64,000 bases of DNA, taken from assembly GCA_013176395.1 (NCBI GenBank), contig JABMLP010000008.1:992001-1056000 (forward strand), written 5' to 3'. Positions 54,226 through 64,000 of this stretch are shown here, one piece after another. Origin of the DNA: Venturia oleaginea (lineage: Eukaryota > Ascomycota > Dothideomycetes > Venturiales > Venturiaceae). The translations under genes and the position numbers were made by a program. The notes below the pieces were generated by a model, which made no database searches, was not told where the DNA came from, and saw only the letters and a list, made by a program, of their open reading frames with translations. The number at the start of each line of letters is the position of its first letter. The stretch's first letter is position 1.

Positions 54226-55505
54226 ATGAAGTACCTCACGCTCTTTTCGACATTCCTCGCTGTGGCCACGGCCGTGCCTCTTGCTGAGGTGGCCGAGGTT
54301 CAATCTATCCAAGATGTTCAAGACGTTAAGGTCGTTCAAGACGGTCAAGCGAAGGATCCAAGTGACTCGGGTGCACAAGGTGTAAAAATCCTGAAGAAGT
54401 TCGCTGCAGAACCGTAGGTCAGGCACAGTCAAATTGTAAGGATAAGAGTCTAACATTGGATGGTTAGACCAAAACCAGGTCTCACCCGAGTGACCAAGAA
54501 GATCGGTACATGGTCAGTCACCAGCGCAAAGATGGTGTCGACATTCAAAATGGTCTCTGAGAGTCCGTGCGGAGCTGGAGGATGTTATGTCACAGCCATG
54601 GAGGCAACAATTCGATACCCCGACGGGAAGGAGGCCAACGTCGATACAGGTGCATGGCTTCACCACATTGCCATGTTCGGTTCGGGGACAGGTAGTGGAG
54701 GCTCCATCTGGGCTTGCGGTAACGAGCGACCAACTCTCCGTCTCAACGCGGAAAAGAAGTACGGTATCGACTGGCCAAAGTCATACATGATGATGATCGA
54801 TCTCATGACCGAGGTGGCCACTCCAAAGTCCTTGACACTTGAAGTCACGTACGAAACTGCGCCAAAGACTGGTTCAGGGTATAAGGGTGCTACCATGTAC
54901 TGGCTATCGCTTGGTCCAGATCGAACTGCAAAGGACGGAAAGTACAGCTTCGAGACCCAAGCTATGCGTGTTTCAACGTCAGGTGATTTCCTGTACTCGA
55001 TCGGGTACGTCAATTATACTTTTAAGGGTTTGGACATCACAGCTAACTTTGAACTAGTCACATGCACGACGGAGGAACCGACATGCAGCTTTTCATCGAA
55101 TCTAGCAGCTCAGGCCGAAGTGGAAAGATGGTTTGCAAATCAGTCATGCACTATGGTGAGCCAGCAGCTGCAGGAGCTGGCCATGAGGGTATGGAGGGTA
55201 TGGAGGGCATGGAAACGGGCGAGAAGAAGGCTGGAGCCAAGCCTACGAAGTCCAGCACTGGCCATGCTGATGGCGGTCATGGCGGTCATGGTCACAGCCG
55301 TCGTGATGGACATGGCGGCGGCCATGGAGATCCTTCTGATCACATCCAAGCTCCTGGCGCCTGCACGGATTTCGGCAAGGTATCGGCCAACCAGTACATT
55401 CGCGCGACAGCTCAATACGACGCTACGCTGCACAAGCTTATGGTGCACAACGGGCAGAGGGAAAAGCTCATGGGCAATATGCGTGTCTACGTTGGACCGG
55501 CTTGA
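54226..55505 (+). CDS. Secreted SURNod19-like protein with His/Gly-rich insert
   Basis: Exons 54226-54413, 54468-55004 and 55058-55505 (introns 54 and 53 bp) give 390 residues. A signal peptide (MKYLTLFSTFLAVATAVPLA) precedes a Val/Gln/Asp-rich linker and then a domain resembling SURNod19 (stress up-regulated Nod19, found in plants and fungi). Supporting pieces are GAWLHHIAMFGSG, ACGNERPTLRL, LMIDLMTE-like MMIDLMTEVATPKSLTLEV, HMHDGGTDMQLFIE, MVCKSVMHYG, and late YDATLHKLMVHNGQREKLMG. Between YGEP and the final part lies a Gly/His/Met-rich insert (GHADGGHGGHGHSRRDGHGG), a plausible metal-binding stretch. The family's biochemical role is not established. The domain call rests on motif memory and needs a profile search. 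Confidence 0.7.
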
Positions 55506-57533
55506 ATTAATACTGCTTTGGGAATTTAATAATCGGCGACTGGTGTATGAGAGGAGCGTGGCAATTTCTCCGTTCCGCTATCGATCATCTCTCTTTTTCG
55601 ATCAGATAGTATAGTAGTAAATTCCTTCATGTCCATCAGATTCCCTACTGCTTTCTTTTTTTCTTCTTTTGTCTACGTTGCCGCTCCTGGCCCGTGCTTC
55701 GATTCAAATCGGAAATGTTTACGTGAGACATGATTTGAGTTTACGAAATATCAAAACACAGAGTCTGAATAGGCAAGGGCGCGATCTGTTAATCAATTTG
55801 CCTCTTCCTTCTATCATCAGCAGTTATATCCAGTCAGGTATGCCGTACATGTACGCGTCATATAATGTGTGTATCGCAGGGCTGTTTCGCACTGCCCTTC
55901 ACTGGACGACTGAGGGCATCGCTATCGGCATCGGTATCTTTACGCCCCGTGTCGTGCTGGAATGTAGTTGTGGGGAAGGCTGAAAGGGTTCCGGATGCAG
56001 GTGCCTACCAACGTGGTTGCCAGTAGATGGACAAATGGATGGATGGTCTCTGATCATGCTGCTCCAACGAACCATCAACAAGCGTTGCGACATCTCGTAA
56101 TCACGCCCGATTATCTTAGATGTTAAATTGATCTTGAAGCTTGCCGGAGGGTTGAGTGTTTCGATATCAAGTTGAGACCTTGAAGGAATCTAATACAAAG
56201 AAGAACTGTGAGTATTTCTCGTATCACGGACTCATGTCAGTCAGCTTGTAAGATACACAAGAACATGCCGAGGAATCGTCAGTTAATAACTATGAAATTA
56301 TAACTAGGCGCCATCAGATCTTCACTACGGCATCATAGCACTAGGACCACAGCCATTGCAACAATGAAAGCGATTTTCAAACCTGTCAAGCATGTTAGCA
56401 GGCGTTTTCGAGGCTACGAATTGCCGTATACGGCAGTTCAACTTCCTAGATTAGAAGTTCATTTGAGAGTCTCAGTGGGACTCATTTCATTCAACTCCCT
56501 CATTGAGGCAATCCAGCAACGGCCCTGAGGCTGTACTGAGATGGATTTTTGCTCCTGTATCTTACATATCCAGAGCATAATTAAGCGCAGTCAACTGCGT
56601 ATCTTTCTTCGGTTTATTCCAAACTGTAGAACTTCCTGGTGGGTTTAGCCTAGGACATGGGGTTGACTTCGAGTATCACGGACCTGAGAACCTCATGCAT
56701 TATCACATTTACCACCACCAACACGTCAACTGGTCGCTAGGCTGTGGAAGGTAGTAGATATAAGCGATTATGGTGGCTCCACCAACCCCGGTGAAGATCT
56801 GCTAATATACTTGTGTAAGGATGCAAACTTCAGAGAAACGGGTTTTCTTAATCGTAGCTGAGTTTAAAACTTGTGAGCGAAATATATGATACTCTACCAG
56901 TCTAGGTCCTGCATGTATCAGTTCATCCGATGATTAACCTTAAGATAAACAGATGATTGATTAATCATCTATCCGATTAATATTATTCTCTTCCTTATCG
57001 AACCTAATCCGCTATCGAAGATGCGGATAATACTGTGGCGTAGTACCTTGGCTACTCCGGATTTCTATACTATCTTATCATCTAGATGATACTAATTCAA
57101 AAGCTTATCCGACAATTGAGCCACGGATGACATCGAGAATCTCATCCATCATTAACATTTAGATGGATTGGATAGGATGAACATAGGGTATATACTACTC
57201 TATTCAACCGCCCGCCTAATATTCGCCGCTGACGCTCGCCGGGTACCAAGTATTCTGCAGACTTAGCTTCTACCACCGGCGAGCTCTCCCGGCCTCGATA
57301 GGCTCGTCCTCCCGTTATACGAGAGGGTAGAAGTAGTGTTTAGATAGGGCTATAGGAGAAAGCCCGAGATAGAAAAGGGATACGGAGATAATTCCGGAAT
57401 TTCAAGTAAGTCGTCTACTTCCTAACTAGGAAAGTTATATAGAAATCTTTAACGCGGATGCTACTCCGTAGCTAAGATGTAGGTTATAATAATCCGACGC
57501 CGGATTAAAGCCCTCCCGCCTACCATATGGATT
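55506..57533. other. Gene-free, TA-rich relic region
   Basis: No gene recognised. From about 56880 to 57530 the sequence is rich in TA and GATA/ATC words, with few long open frames, resembling old repeats after C-to-T mutation (RIP-like); no base counts were computed. It includes a perfect 8-bp-arm hairpin at 56951-56970 (AGATGATTGATTAATCATCT). Confidence 0.5.
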
Positions 57534-57685
57534 GGAAAATAGACTTAGCGTGGAATGAAGCGCATCGACGTTTTTTATCTACGAAAACGTGCCCATCTCT
57601 TTGAGGTGATGTACACAGACAGCCTTTACCGGCAAAAAACCTCGTAATCCGTAGAACCCGTGATTCGACGCTAAGTCTATTTTCC
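57534..57685. mobile_element. 152-bp inverted-repeat element (MITE-like)
   Basis: The ends 57534-57550 and 57669-57685 are perfect 17-bp inverted repeats (left GGAAAATAGACTTAGCG). The match extends to 23 bp with one mismatch. There is no coding capacity inside, and no clear target-site duplication could be fixed. Size and ends fit a miniature inverted-repeat transposable element or a deleted DNA transposon. Confidence 0.65.
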
Positions 57686-57688
57686 ACT

Positions 57689-58883
57689 TCATACGATACT
57701 CAACCTGGTTCTGCTAGTCGTCGCCGCGGACTGTTGAATGGCCTGCGCTCCACTGCCTCTTCTCACAGTAGGCATGAGCACTTTACCATCCTCGTAAAGC
57801 TGACTTGTTCCAACAGAAATGGCCTTTCCGTCTACTGTAGCGAACGCTCCAAGATGCGATGTTGTTGTGCCTGATTGACGCCAACAATTGACTCGGTTGG
57901 TAAATCGACGTCGAATCCGTTGAAGTGGCCAAACTTCAATAGCATGGGGAAGATCTCCGAAGGGTGGAGATGCAATAAGTCGGCGGGAACTATTATCGAC
58001 CAAAAGCCTTCCTCGTTCCATTGATTGCTTGTGAACAATTTTGAATGTGTTTTGGCATGGTGAGCCATATAAACGGGTGAGTATGTGAACGTGAATGGCC
58101 CAGATACGACAGATGTGGAAGATGCGTCTGCAAAGAACAGGTGAGCTGATGATAAAGCAATGGGAAAGTTTCATAGCTTACCTGACTTGTTGAAAGCTGT
58201 CCAGAATCCTTGGCAGTACGTTTGGCTGGAATACTGCCAAGTCCGGTACAGGTTATGGCACCAGTGGTCTTCACATCCGGCTTTCTCAGGCCATAATAGC
58301 GATCAGATAGCGCGATAGTCTTACCATCTACTGCACAAATATTTCTGCTTGCTCCTATTCTAGACCAATATACCAGAACCATTTACCTGCTTCCATGCTA
58401 TCATTTTGAGGATCGAAGGGACATGCCAACCCTCCACCTCCTGGTTTGAGAATTTCAAAGTCTTCCAGCCAAAATCCAAACGCTCGGTTCGACATCTGCA
58501 CCAATAACCGAAGCAATGATCTGTATCGACGTTACAACTCGGCTGTGGAGTTGGAAAGGGATCTGAAGTCGACTCTCGAGTAGGCGTGGAGGCGATCCAA
58601 TGCCCGTTGTTGTTCCAACACTGTCAGGGTCATCGGTATCAAGAATGGGCCATTCTTGCCCTGTTCTTATTAAATTAATTTACCCAAGGCTGAGATCCCA
58701 AGATGAGCGACATGAAGAGAAATGCCGATCTAGTCGGCGCATCAACTGAGGACAATTTTGATGTTGCTGTTGTTGTTGCTGCTGAGGCGAAAGAGGTGAA
58801 CACACGTCTTTTCGTCCTGAATTCAACATCGTATCTCTCGCTGATTGCGAAGGATTCTGTAGCTTACTAGCCAGCTCTATCAT
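57689..58883 (-). pseudogene. Unresolved minus-strand coding remnants
   Basis: Three protein-like pieces lie in different frames. Near 58630-58400 an exon after a CTGACAG acceptor reads CWNNNGHWIASTPTRES and CNVDTDHCFGYWCRCRTERL, which is Cys/Trp-rich and secreted-looking. At 58382-58200 is ICAVDGKTIALSDRYYGLRK. At 57900-57690 is HLGAFATVDGKAISVGTSQL followed by YEDGKVLMP. The last two share a VDGK-I motif with a preceding Trp, so they may be repeats of one domain. I could not join them into one frame, so this is a decayed gene or a poorly resolved multi-exon one. Product unknown. Confidence 0.3.
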
Positions 58884-59128
58884 TAACGAGCTCTATGGGT
58901 GTCTAAGGTTACCTGCATGTTGTTAGTGGCTCAGTGCGTGGCACTTTGTCGAAAGGGCTGAGAAGTGCTTATACTCGATCGAAGTCCGATGGCCCTCAAG
59001 TTTCGGGAAATCTGAAAGAATAGTTTCCGAGAGTGTTTGCAATTCTGGATGGACTCAGAGGTCCTACCACAAACTCAATCGCGTAGTTGAGAAGCATCTG
59101 TTTTTCCAATACCGCGCAAGCAAGACTT

Positions 59129-60365
59129 TTACACAAAGGCAGGTCCACTCAAATCCTTCGTAATAGGCGAGCTCTCAATATAAACGCCACTGAAATACCA
59201 GTCTTCTTGACTAGACCCAGTAGCCGGTAACCTAAGCCCACCGAGATGAAAGTCTCGTCCATTCTGTTGACACTGATTAGCTGCACATCATCGAGGCCAA
59301 GTACGTTGTGCTCACAGATGAAGTCGAAGCTTTGATCGGTGCTTGAATCTGTACAAGGGAATCATTTCCCGTTGAGTGCCAGAAGCCTACAGTGTTCTTG
59401 CTGAAATCCTGTTCATTGTTAGGATTCGATTATCCCCTATTATGGTGAGCAATGGGACTCACAATCTCATAAGCAATGTTATGCCACACATCCGCGGCCC
59501 AAGTCGAATTCCACCGACTCTTCCCATCAATAAATGCATGCAGTAGCGACCCCTCAGCCTGGCCCTGCGATCCAGCTATCCAATGTCAGCCAACACCCTC
59601 ACACAGAAATTGCAAAGACCAAGCCACACTCACCAAGCAATCCGTATCTCATCTCCACAAAATGCCCATTCTCAAAATAACACATCTGATGGTCCTCCGT
59701 CTTACTAGGCGCGTTCACATCCTTCCTCATCAAACTGAAATGATAAAACACCAAACCCTGATTAATCATTCCCTTCTTCGAATAACCTGCATCGAAAGTG
59801 TGGGGAATCAATTCAGTGCGCCATTGGTAATTCGTACCTGCCTTTTGTGCGAGGCTGATTTTGACACCTTGGCCGCTAGATGTATCGGCAGGATTTTTGA
59901 AGGCGGGGGAGATCTGGATGAGATTTGAGATGGGGGCGGTGGGGCTATTTGCTGCTGGGATGTAATATTCGTATGGACCGACCTGTTTAAACTCTTAGCA
60001 GGAGGGAGAGGTTTGGGGGAAGAATATGGACCTCGCTGCTGAAGGACCATTTTGTCAATGCTGAGTAGACTTTACTGGCGAAAGATGCTTTATAGCTTGC
60101 ATCGGTACTAAGATCGAATCTGCCATCCCAGAGAACCGTCCCGGCTGGAAGAAGAGTGTTAGCCACGCCTCTCTACTCCGTCCGTACCATCAAACAAACA
60201 AGAAAGAAACGTACCAGCTACCACATTCGTGAAAACCGCAACACTAGCCACAGACCACATCATCATTATCGTTGCAACCACAAGAATGCGAAGAAAAAGC
60301 AGAGAGGAAGGCCAGAAATGTTTATTCTTCGCATGTAAATTCGCATAATCTCCAGCGAAAACCAT
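59129..60365 (-). CDS. GH131 beta-glucanase, secreted
   Basis: GH131 enzymes cleave beta-1,3/1,4/1,6-glucans including cellulose. Six exons: 60365-60215, 60144-60032, 59982-59634, 59575-59463, 59408-59316 and 59263-59129, all in phase, giving 317 residues. If translation starts at the internal ATG at 60266 (MMMWSVASVAVFTNVVAAG, a normal signal peptide) the product is 284 residues; I cannot decide between these. Motifs in order: GTVLWDGRFDL, VGPYEYYIPAANS, RTELIPHTFDAG, LVFYHFSLMRKDVNAPSKTE, HFVEMRYGLL, VWHNIAYEIDFSKNTVGFWH, and GRDFHLGGLRLP ending WYFSGVYIES. No carbohydrate-binding module. Lies 405 bp from the next minus-strand gene, GH6. Confidence 0.85.
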
Positions 60366-60770
60366 ATACTTTTATGACCCCTCAGCCAAAAGCAATTGAA
60401 TCTATCCCGTCCTCCAAGCGGAGATTATAGACAAAGTGGTCCTTTGGAAATCTCGGGTCCCGCACTGGTGCATGCTCAAACAAAGTCTTCATACCTAGTA
60501 CTACGCGGAGAAATTAAGGGACCTTTCGCTGCCTGTGCAAATCTATGGCCCGGGCACAACATGTAGATCTTCCGTGTCTCAATGATGCCCCCGGCTATAC
60601 GGGATGACTGGAAACTAGTTCAAGCGAGTCACCAACTGCTAAATTAAGACAAGTGGTCGATATCGAGTTGAAAGCTAAGTTGTATTCAACTACTAATTCT
60701 TAGTGATTTTTCAATCCTGAGATTTTCAAAGTTGCCCAGAGCCAGTCTTGACAATCCATTTATTGCCTTA
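60366..60770. promoter_or_regulatory. Upstream region of GH131 / 3' flank of GH6
   Basis: 405 bp between two same-strand genes. It must hold the GH131 promoter and the GH6 terminator. No specific binding site was assigned. Confidence 0.4.
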
Positions 60771-62370
60771 TCACTGTGGCACCCGATCATATTTCGCCGC
60801 AACATCATCCAAATTCTCATTGGCAAGAAGCTGCTCAAAGTACTTTTGGAACCATTGCCCAGCTTCAGGTGCACCCTGCATCGCCTCTGATTTCTCCGTT
60901 CCGCAGAAGGAATCGAATCGAGGACCTGGGGACGAGGTACCATCACATTCTCCACCAGGTTTGACCCACACAAAAGCATCAAGGAGAGGACTTTCTTTTG
61001 CGACCGCAGGACGACGTCCAAATCCTGTTCCTTTGGCGTTGCACCAGTTACCCCAATGCTTTTGATCTGTTGGGTACTTGCCCGATCGAGCTTGGGGTGG
61101 GATTAGCAACCTGTACTAGGTCTGGCTGGACAGAGGGACTTACATGTATCCATGATGAAATGCGCGGGGAAACCCTTTGCCGTGAGCAGTGGAGCCAATT
61201 GTTCCATGTATGTCTTCTCGTCACACATTTCAATCTTCTTCCCACCTTGCGCCCAAACACTCCGCATCTCATCCGTGTACTTCAATTTGCTGCAGCTGCC
61301 AGATGGGACGGACCAAGCATTGTAGTTTGCAACATTCGTTACTAGACCTCTGACCTTACTGGGTTTGCCAGCCTTTTCATATATTTTGCCAAAGTAATCC
61401 GCTGCTGGGCCGAGATTGGCAGGCCACCCAAGCCAGCCGGCATGTCCGGCATCAAGGTACATTGCCATGACGTTGTCGAGTTTATTTAGCTCTGTGAGTG
61501 CGTAGTTGGTGCCCTCTTCGTAGCCTGGTTTAGCAGTCGCACATTTTGGTACGTTCAAGTTTGTAACAATGTTTGCAAGAGAATCGGGCTCTGTATTTCA
61601 GATTAGTTTACTGTATACGATTGTTCAAGTGATCCGTCCATCCATTGCACAGGAACGTATGACCAGACTCGCTCCATTATCAAATTGAAGCCGAGTCTGG
61701 AGAATTCATGGCAGTGTCTTTCGAGCTTCTGGCAGTTTTGAAAGACAGTAAATAACTCGGGGTTGGACTTGTCACATACCGATAACAAGAACAACTTTGA
61801 CCGAAGGGGCGACCTTCAATTGTTTCACGATAGCATCAATGTACTCCTTGTACTTCGCGAGCCCTCCGTTGGCACTCGAAAGTTCCCCGTTGGAAGCCTT
61901 TGCATTGCAGTCACGGTCAGGCAGGTTGTACACGACCAATGGTAGAAGAACGTCGAGCTTCCGGGTTTGTATATCCTTGACGAATTGAGGGATGTAATCG
62001 ACTTTGGCAGTCGTGTCCCTGTATTGTGTAAGCAATCGTTCAATGGACATGAGTTGAATCCCGGGTATACATACAGCCAGAAGAAACTGGGGATGGTGGC
62101 CACCTTCTTGGCCACCTCGATGAGGGTCTGGTTGCCTGCCAGGGCTGGAATAGCTATACTCTCAACCTCCTTCTGGTAGAAACTGTTTGCATACAGGTTG
62201 ATGCCGGAGGCGCCTGCAGTGAATGGGCTACCAACTGTGGGCCCTTCTGCAGCTGTGGCAACACTTTCGCCTGTCACAGCGATATAGTCCACCCGCGCTG
62301 GAGGAGGAACGCCGCTCCATTTTGCTTCCGCAACTGCGATCAACGCACAAAGGAGTGTGAGGTTCTTCAT
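60771..62370 (-). CDS. GH6 cellobiohydrolase/endoglucanase without CBM1
   Basis: GH6 cellulases release cellobiose from the non-reducing end or cut internally, with inversion. Four exons: 62370-62075, 62018-61780, 61590-61144 and 61090-60771, giving 433 residues. A signal peptide (MKNLTLLCALIAVAEA) is followed directly by the catalytic domain; there is no N-terminal CBM1 or Ser/Thr linker. Catalytic Asp candidates are the one in FFWLDTTAK (about residue 100) and the proton donor in LPDRDC (about 136). Other conserved motifs: VIEPDSLANIVTN, MYLDAGHAGWLGWPAN, GLVTNVANYNAW, FIMDTSRSGKYP and FVWVKPGGECDGTS. The second intron is 189 bp, long for this window. Confidence 0.95.
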
Positions 62371-63530
62371 TGAGAAGAAAGCAAGAGAAAGTAGTTGAAG
62401 GAACGTAACTGAATTGGAAAAGCTAGGCAGGTTGCAAACAAACGTGTCCTGTTATTCATGATGGTATAAGAACATAATATGCGGTCGTGACCCTGCTTGG
62501 ATCTTTGTGATGATAGACAAGCGGTCCATCTATATAGCCTTACGCGCTCAGATATGAGCAGCATGATCGTCGCATGGTGGCATGGCGTTCGGTGGCCGAA
62601 GCTCGTTCTATTGTCGCCGGGTCATGTACATAGTAGACGACAATACTGAGTGTAATGCATGATTGTTTGAGTCAACCAGGTGAAGGCCTGGGAGAGCGGG
62701 TCTTTCGCCTTGGAATGGATCCGGGGTCGAAATGATGGGGGCAATTTGACCGACGTTCCAGGAAAGGGTAGAATGAATTCGAATATCCGGCTGGAGAGAT
62801 GTCCAGCTCCCCGGCGACGACAGTGATTCCAGTAATCATGCTTCAGCGAAAGAAAGAGCATACTGCTTCAGATAGATGAACAGTTTGCGTTGTTTTCTTG
62901 GTCTAGCGCATCACGAGCAGGAGCATTGACTCGAGAAGCGATGAAAACTTGGCCCGGCGAATATACGAATGCATCGTCAACGGAAAGGCAAATTTCCGCC
63001 TTTCAAATGCAAGCCGTGTGAAGGCGTGTGATTATTGATGTTGATTACATGGTGGCCAAGCATAAGACATTCGATGAGCACAAGATTCCGCAGGACGGGG
63101 GCGCGATCCGACTTAATTGAAAGATGGTCCAATGATGGGAGAGGGGTAAGGTATAGGGAGGTAGAGAAGGGAGTGCAAAGCGAAGATGAAGCGATGAATA
63201 CGAAAATCAACCTCAGGCTGCATCAGGTAAAGGTACCCACGTGATTTTGATCCGTCTACTCTCTATTGAGCTCATCGAAATACATGGGATTCGATTTCTA
63301 GCAGAAGATGCAATTGACTGAGAAGACCTGTCTCTCCAACCGAATTCACTATGATATGGATTGCGTTGAATGAGGAGGCTGCTGGCCTTGGCCAAAGAGT
63401 GCCCTGTAGTCAGTGGCCCTTACGCGAGAATAACTCTGCGCGTCATCTCTCGTCGCGACTTCGATTCTCCATATCTTCCCTCAACTGCTCCCCACCCACT
63501 CCACATTGTCAACAGTAAAAGACGGCCGCC
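62371..63530. other. Intergenic, divergent promoters GH6/FEN1
   Basis: 1.16 kb between divergent start codons. No gene or repeat recognised. Regulator sites (for example carbon-catabolite GGGG-type boxes) were not assigned. Confidence 0.5.
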
Positions 63531-64000
63531 ATGGGAATCAAGAGTAGGAAGATCCTCTGGACTAGTAGTCAACTGCTAACAGCAGACAGACCTGTTCCAG
63601 ATCATCAGCGAGAACTGCCCCGAGGCTGTGAAGACGGGCGAGATCAAGAACCAGTTTGGCAGGAAGGTGGCCATTGATGCCTCCATGTCCATATATTCGT
63701 TCCTCATCGCTGTCCGGAGTGATGGCCAGCAGCTGACTAACGAATCTGGGGACACCACTTCGCACCTGATGGGCATGTTCTACCGCACCCTCAGGATGGT
63801 CGACAACGGCATCAAACCTCTCTACGTCTTCGACGGCGCCCCACCGAAGCTCAAGTCTGGCGAACTTGCAAAACGCTTTCAACGCAAGTCAGAAGCACTG
63901 GCTGCTGTCGAAGAGGCCAAGGAGACTGGTACAGCTGAGGAGGTCGAAAGATTCTCTCGGAGAACAGTTCGCGTCACCAGGGAACACAATGCAGACTGTC
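63531..64000 (+). CDS. fen1: Flap endonuclease 1 (Rad27), 5' part, runs off the window
   Basis: FEN1 removes 5' flaps in Okazaki-fragment maturation and long-patch base excision repair, bound to PCNA. Exon 1 is 13 nt (63531-63543, MGIK). A 46-bp intron (63544-63589, CTGCTAACAGCAGACAG end) joins exon 2, open to the window edge. The start at 63531 is set by the invariant MGI N-terminus. The XPG N domain is seen: [20 protein letters not shown], catalytic Asp in [12 protein letters not shown], and [19 protein letters not shown] with the second metal-binding Asp. About 140 residues of the expected 395 are present. All visible active-site residues are intact. Confidence 0.95.

Overview
The window reads as nuclear DNA of a filamentous ascomycete (Pezizomycotina). 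The evidence is spliced protein genes on both strands with short introns (mostly 46-105 bp, GTRNGY donors, CTAAY branch sites), plus families typical of this group: HET-domain, DUF6594, RCR and SURNod19-like proteins, GH131 and GH6 glycoside hydrolases, and a Fot1/pogo-type DNA transposon. Nothing bacterial, organellar or viral was seen, and no tRNA or rRNA was found by eye. Species or class cannot be fixed from the sequence alone.

Layout. 1-7.8 kb is gene-poor and decayed: a flotillin-like pseudogene with two nonsense codons, a small gene with a frameshift, an internally deleted Fot1/pogo element with about 48-bp terminal inverted repeats and TA duplications, and a possible solo LTR. 7.8-35.4 kb is a dense housekeeping block: the U5 snRNP factor Prp1/Prp6, AP-1 beta-adaptin, a 57-residue membrane protein candidate, sterol 3-beta-glucosyltransferase (Atg26), vacuolar proteinase A, the Arl8 GTPase, RNA polymerase I subunit RPA2, a SnoaL-like gene with one internal stop, the mannosyltransferase Alg1, and an Msc2-type zinc transporter. 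36-48 kb carries a small secreted Cys-rich protein, a DUF6594 protein, a 3-kb gene-poor gap, a Gap1/Sar1-type RasGAP and a 152-residue conserved-looking protein. 49-55.5 kb is accessory: a truncated HET-domain pseudogene, an NPF-motif protein with a homopolymer frameshift, a 134-residue protein divergent from an RCR-like membrane protein, and a secreted SURNod19-like protein with a His/Gly-rich insert. 55.5-57.7 kb is a TA-rich relic region ending in a 152-bp inverted-repeat element. 57.7-62.4 kb holds coding remnants followed by two same-strand plant-cell-wall hydrolases (GH131, GH6). The window ends inside the FEN1/Rad27 nuclease gene.

How the genes relate. There is no operon logic. Several neighbours act in membrane traffic or the vacuole (AP-1 beta, proteinase A, Arl8, Atg26), but this may be chance. 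The GH131/GH6 pair is the only locus where adjacency suggests shared use (cellulose and beta-glucan breakdown). I found no convincing new multi-gene system. The most useful signals are four decayed or shifted genes with otherwise intact splice frames, short genes that only appear after splicing by eye, and dispersed inverted-repeat elements.

Exon coordinates in the entries were derived by hand from splice signals and reading-frame continuity; cDNA would be the decisive check.
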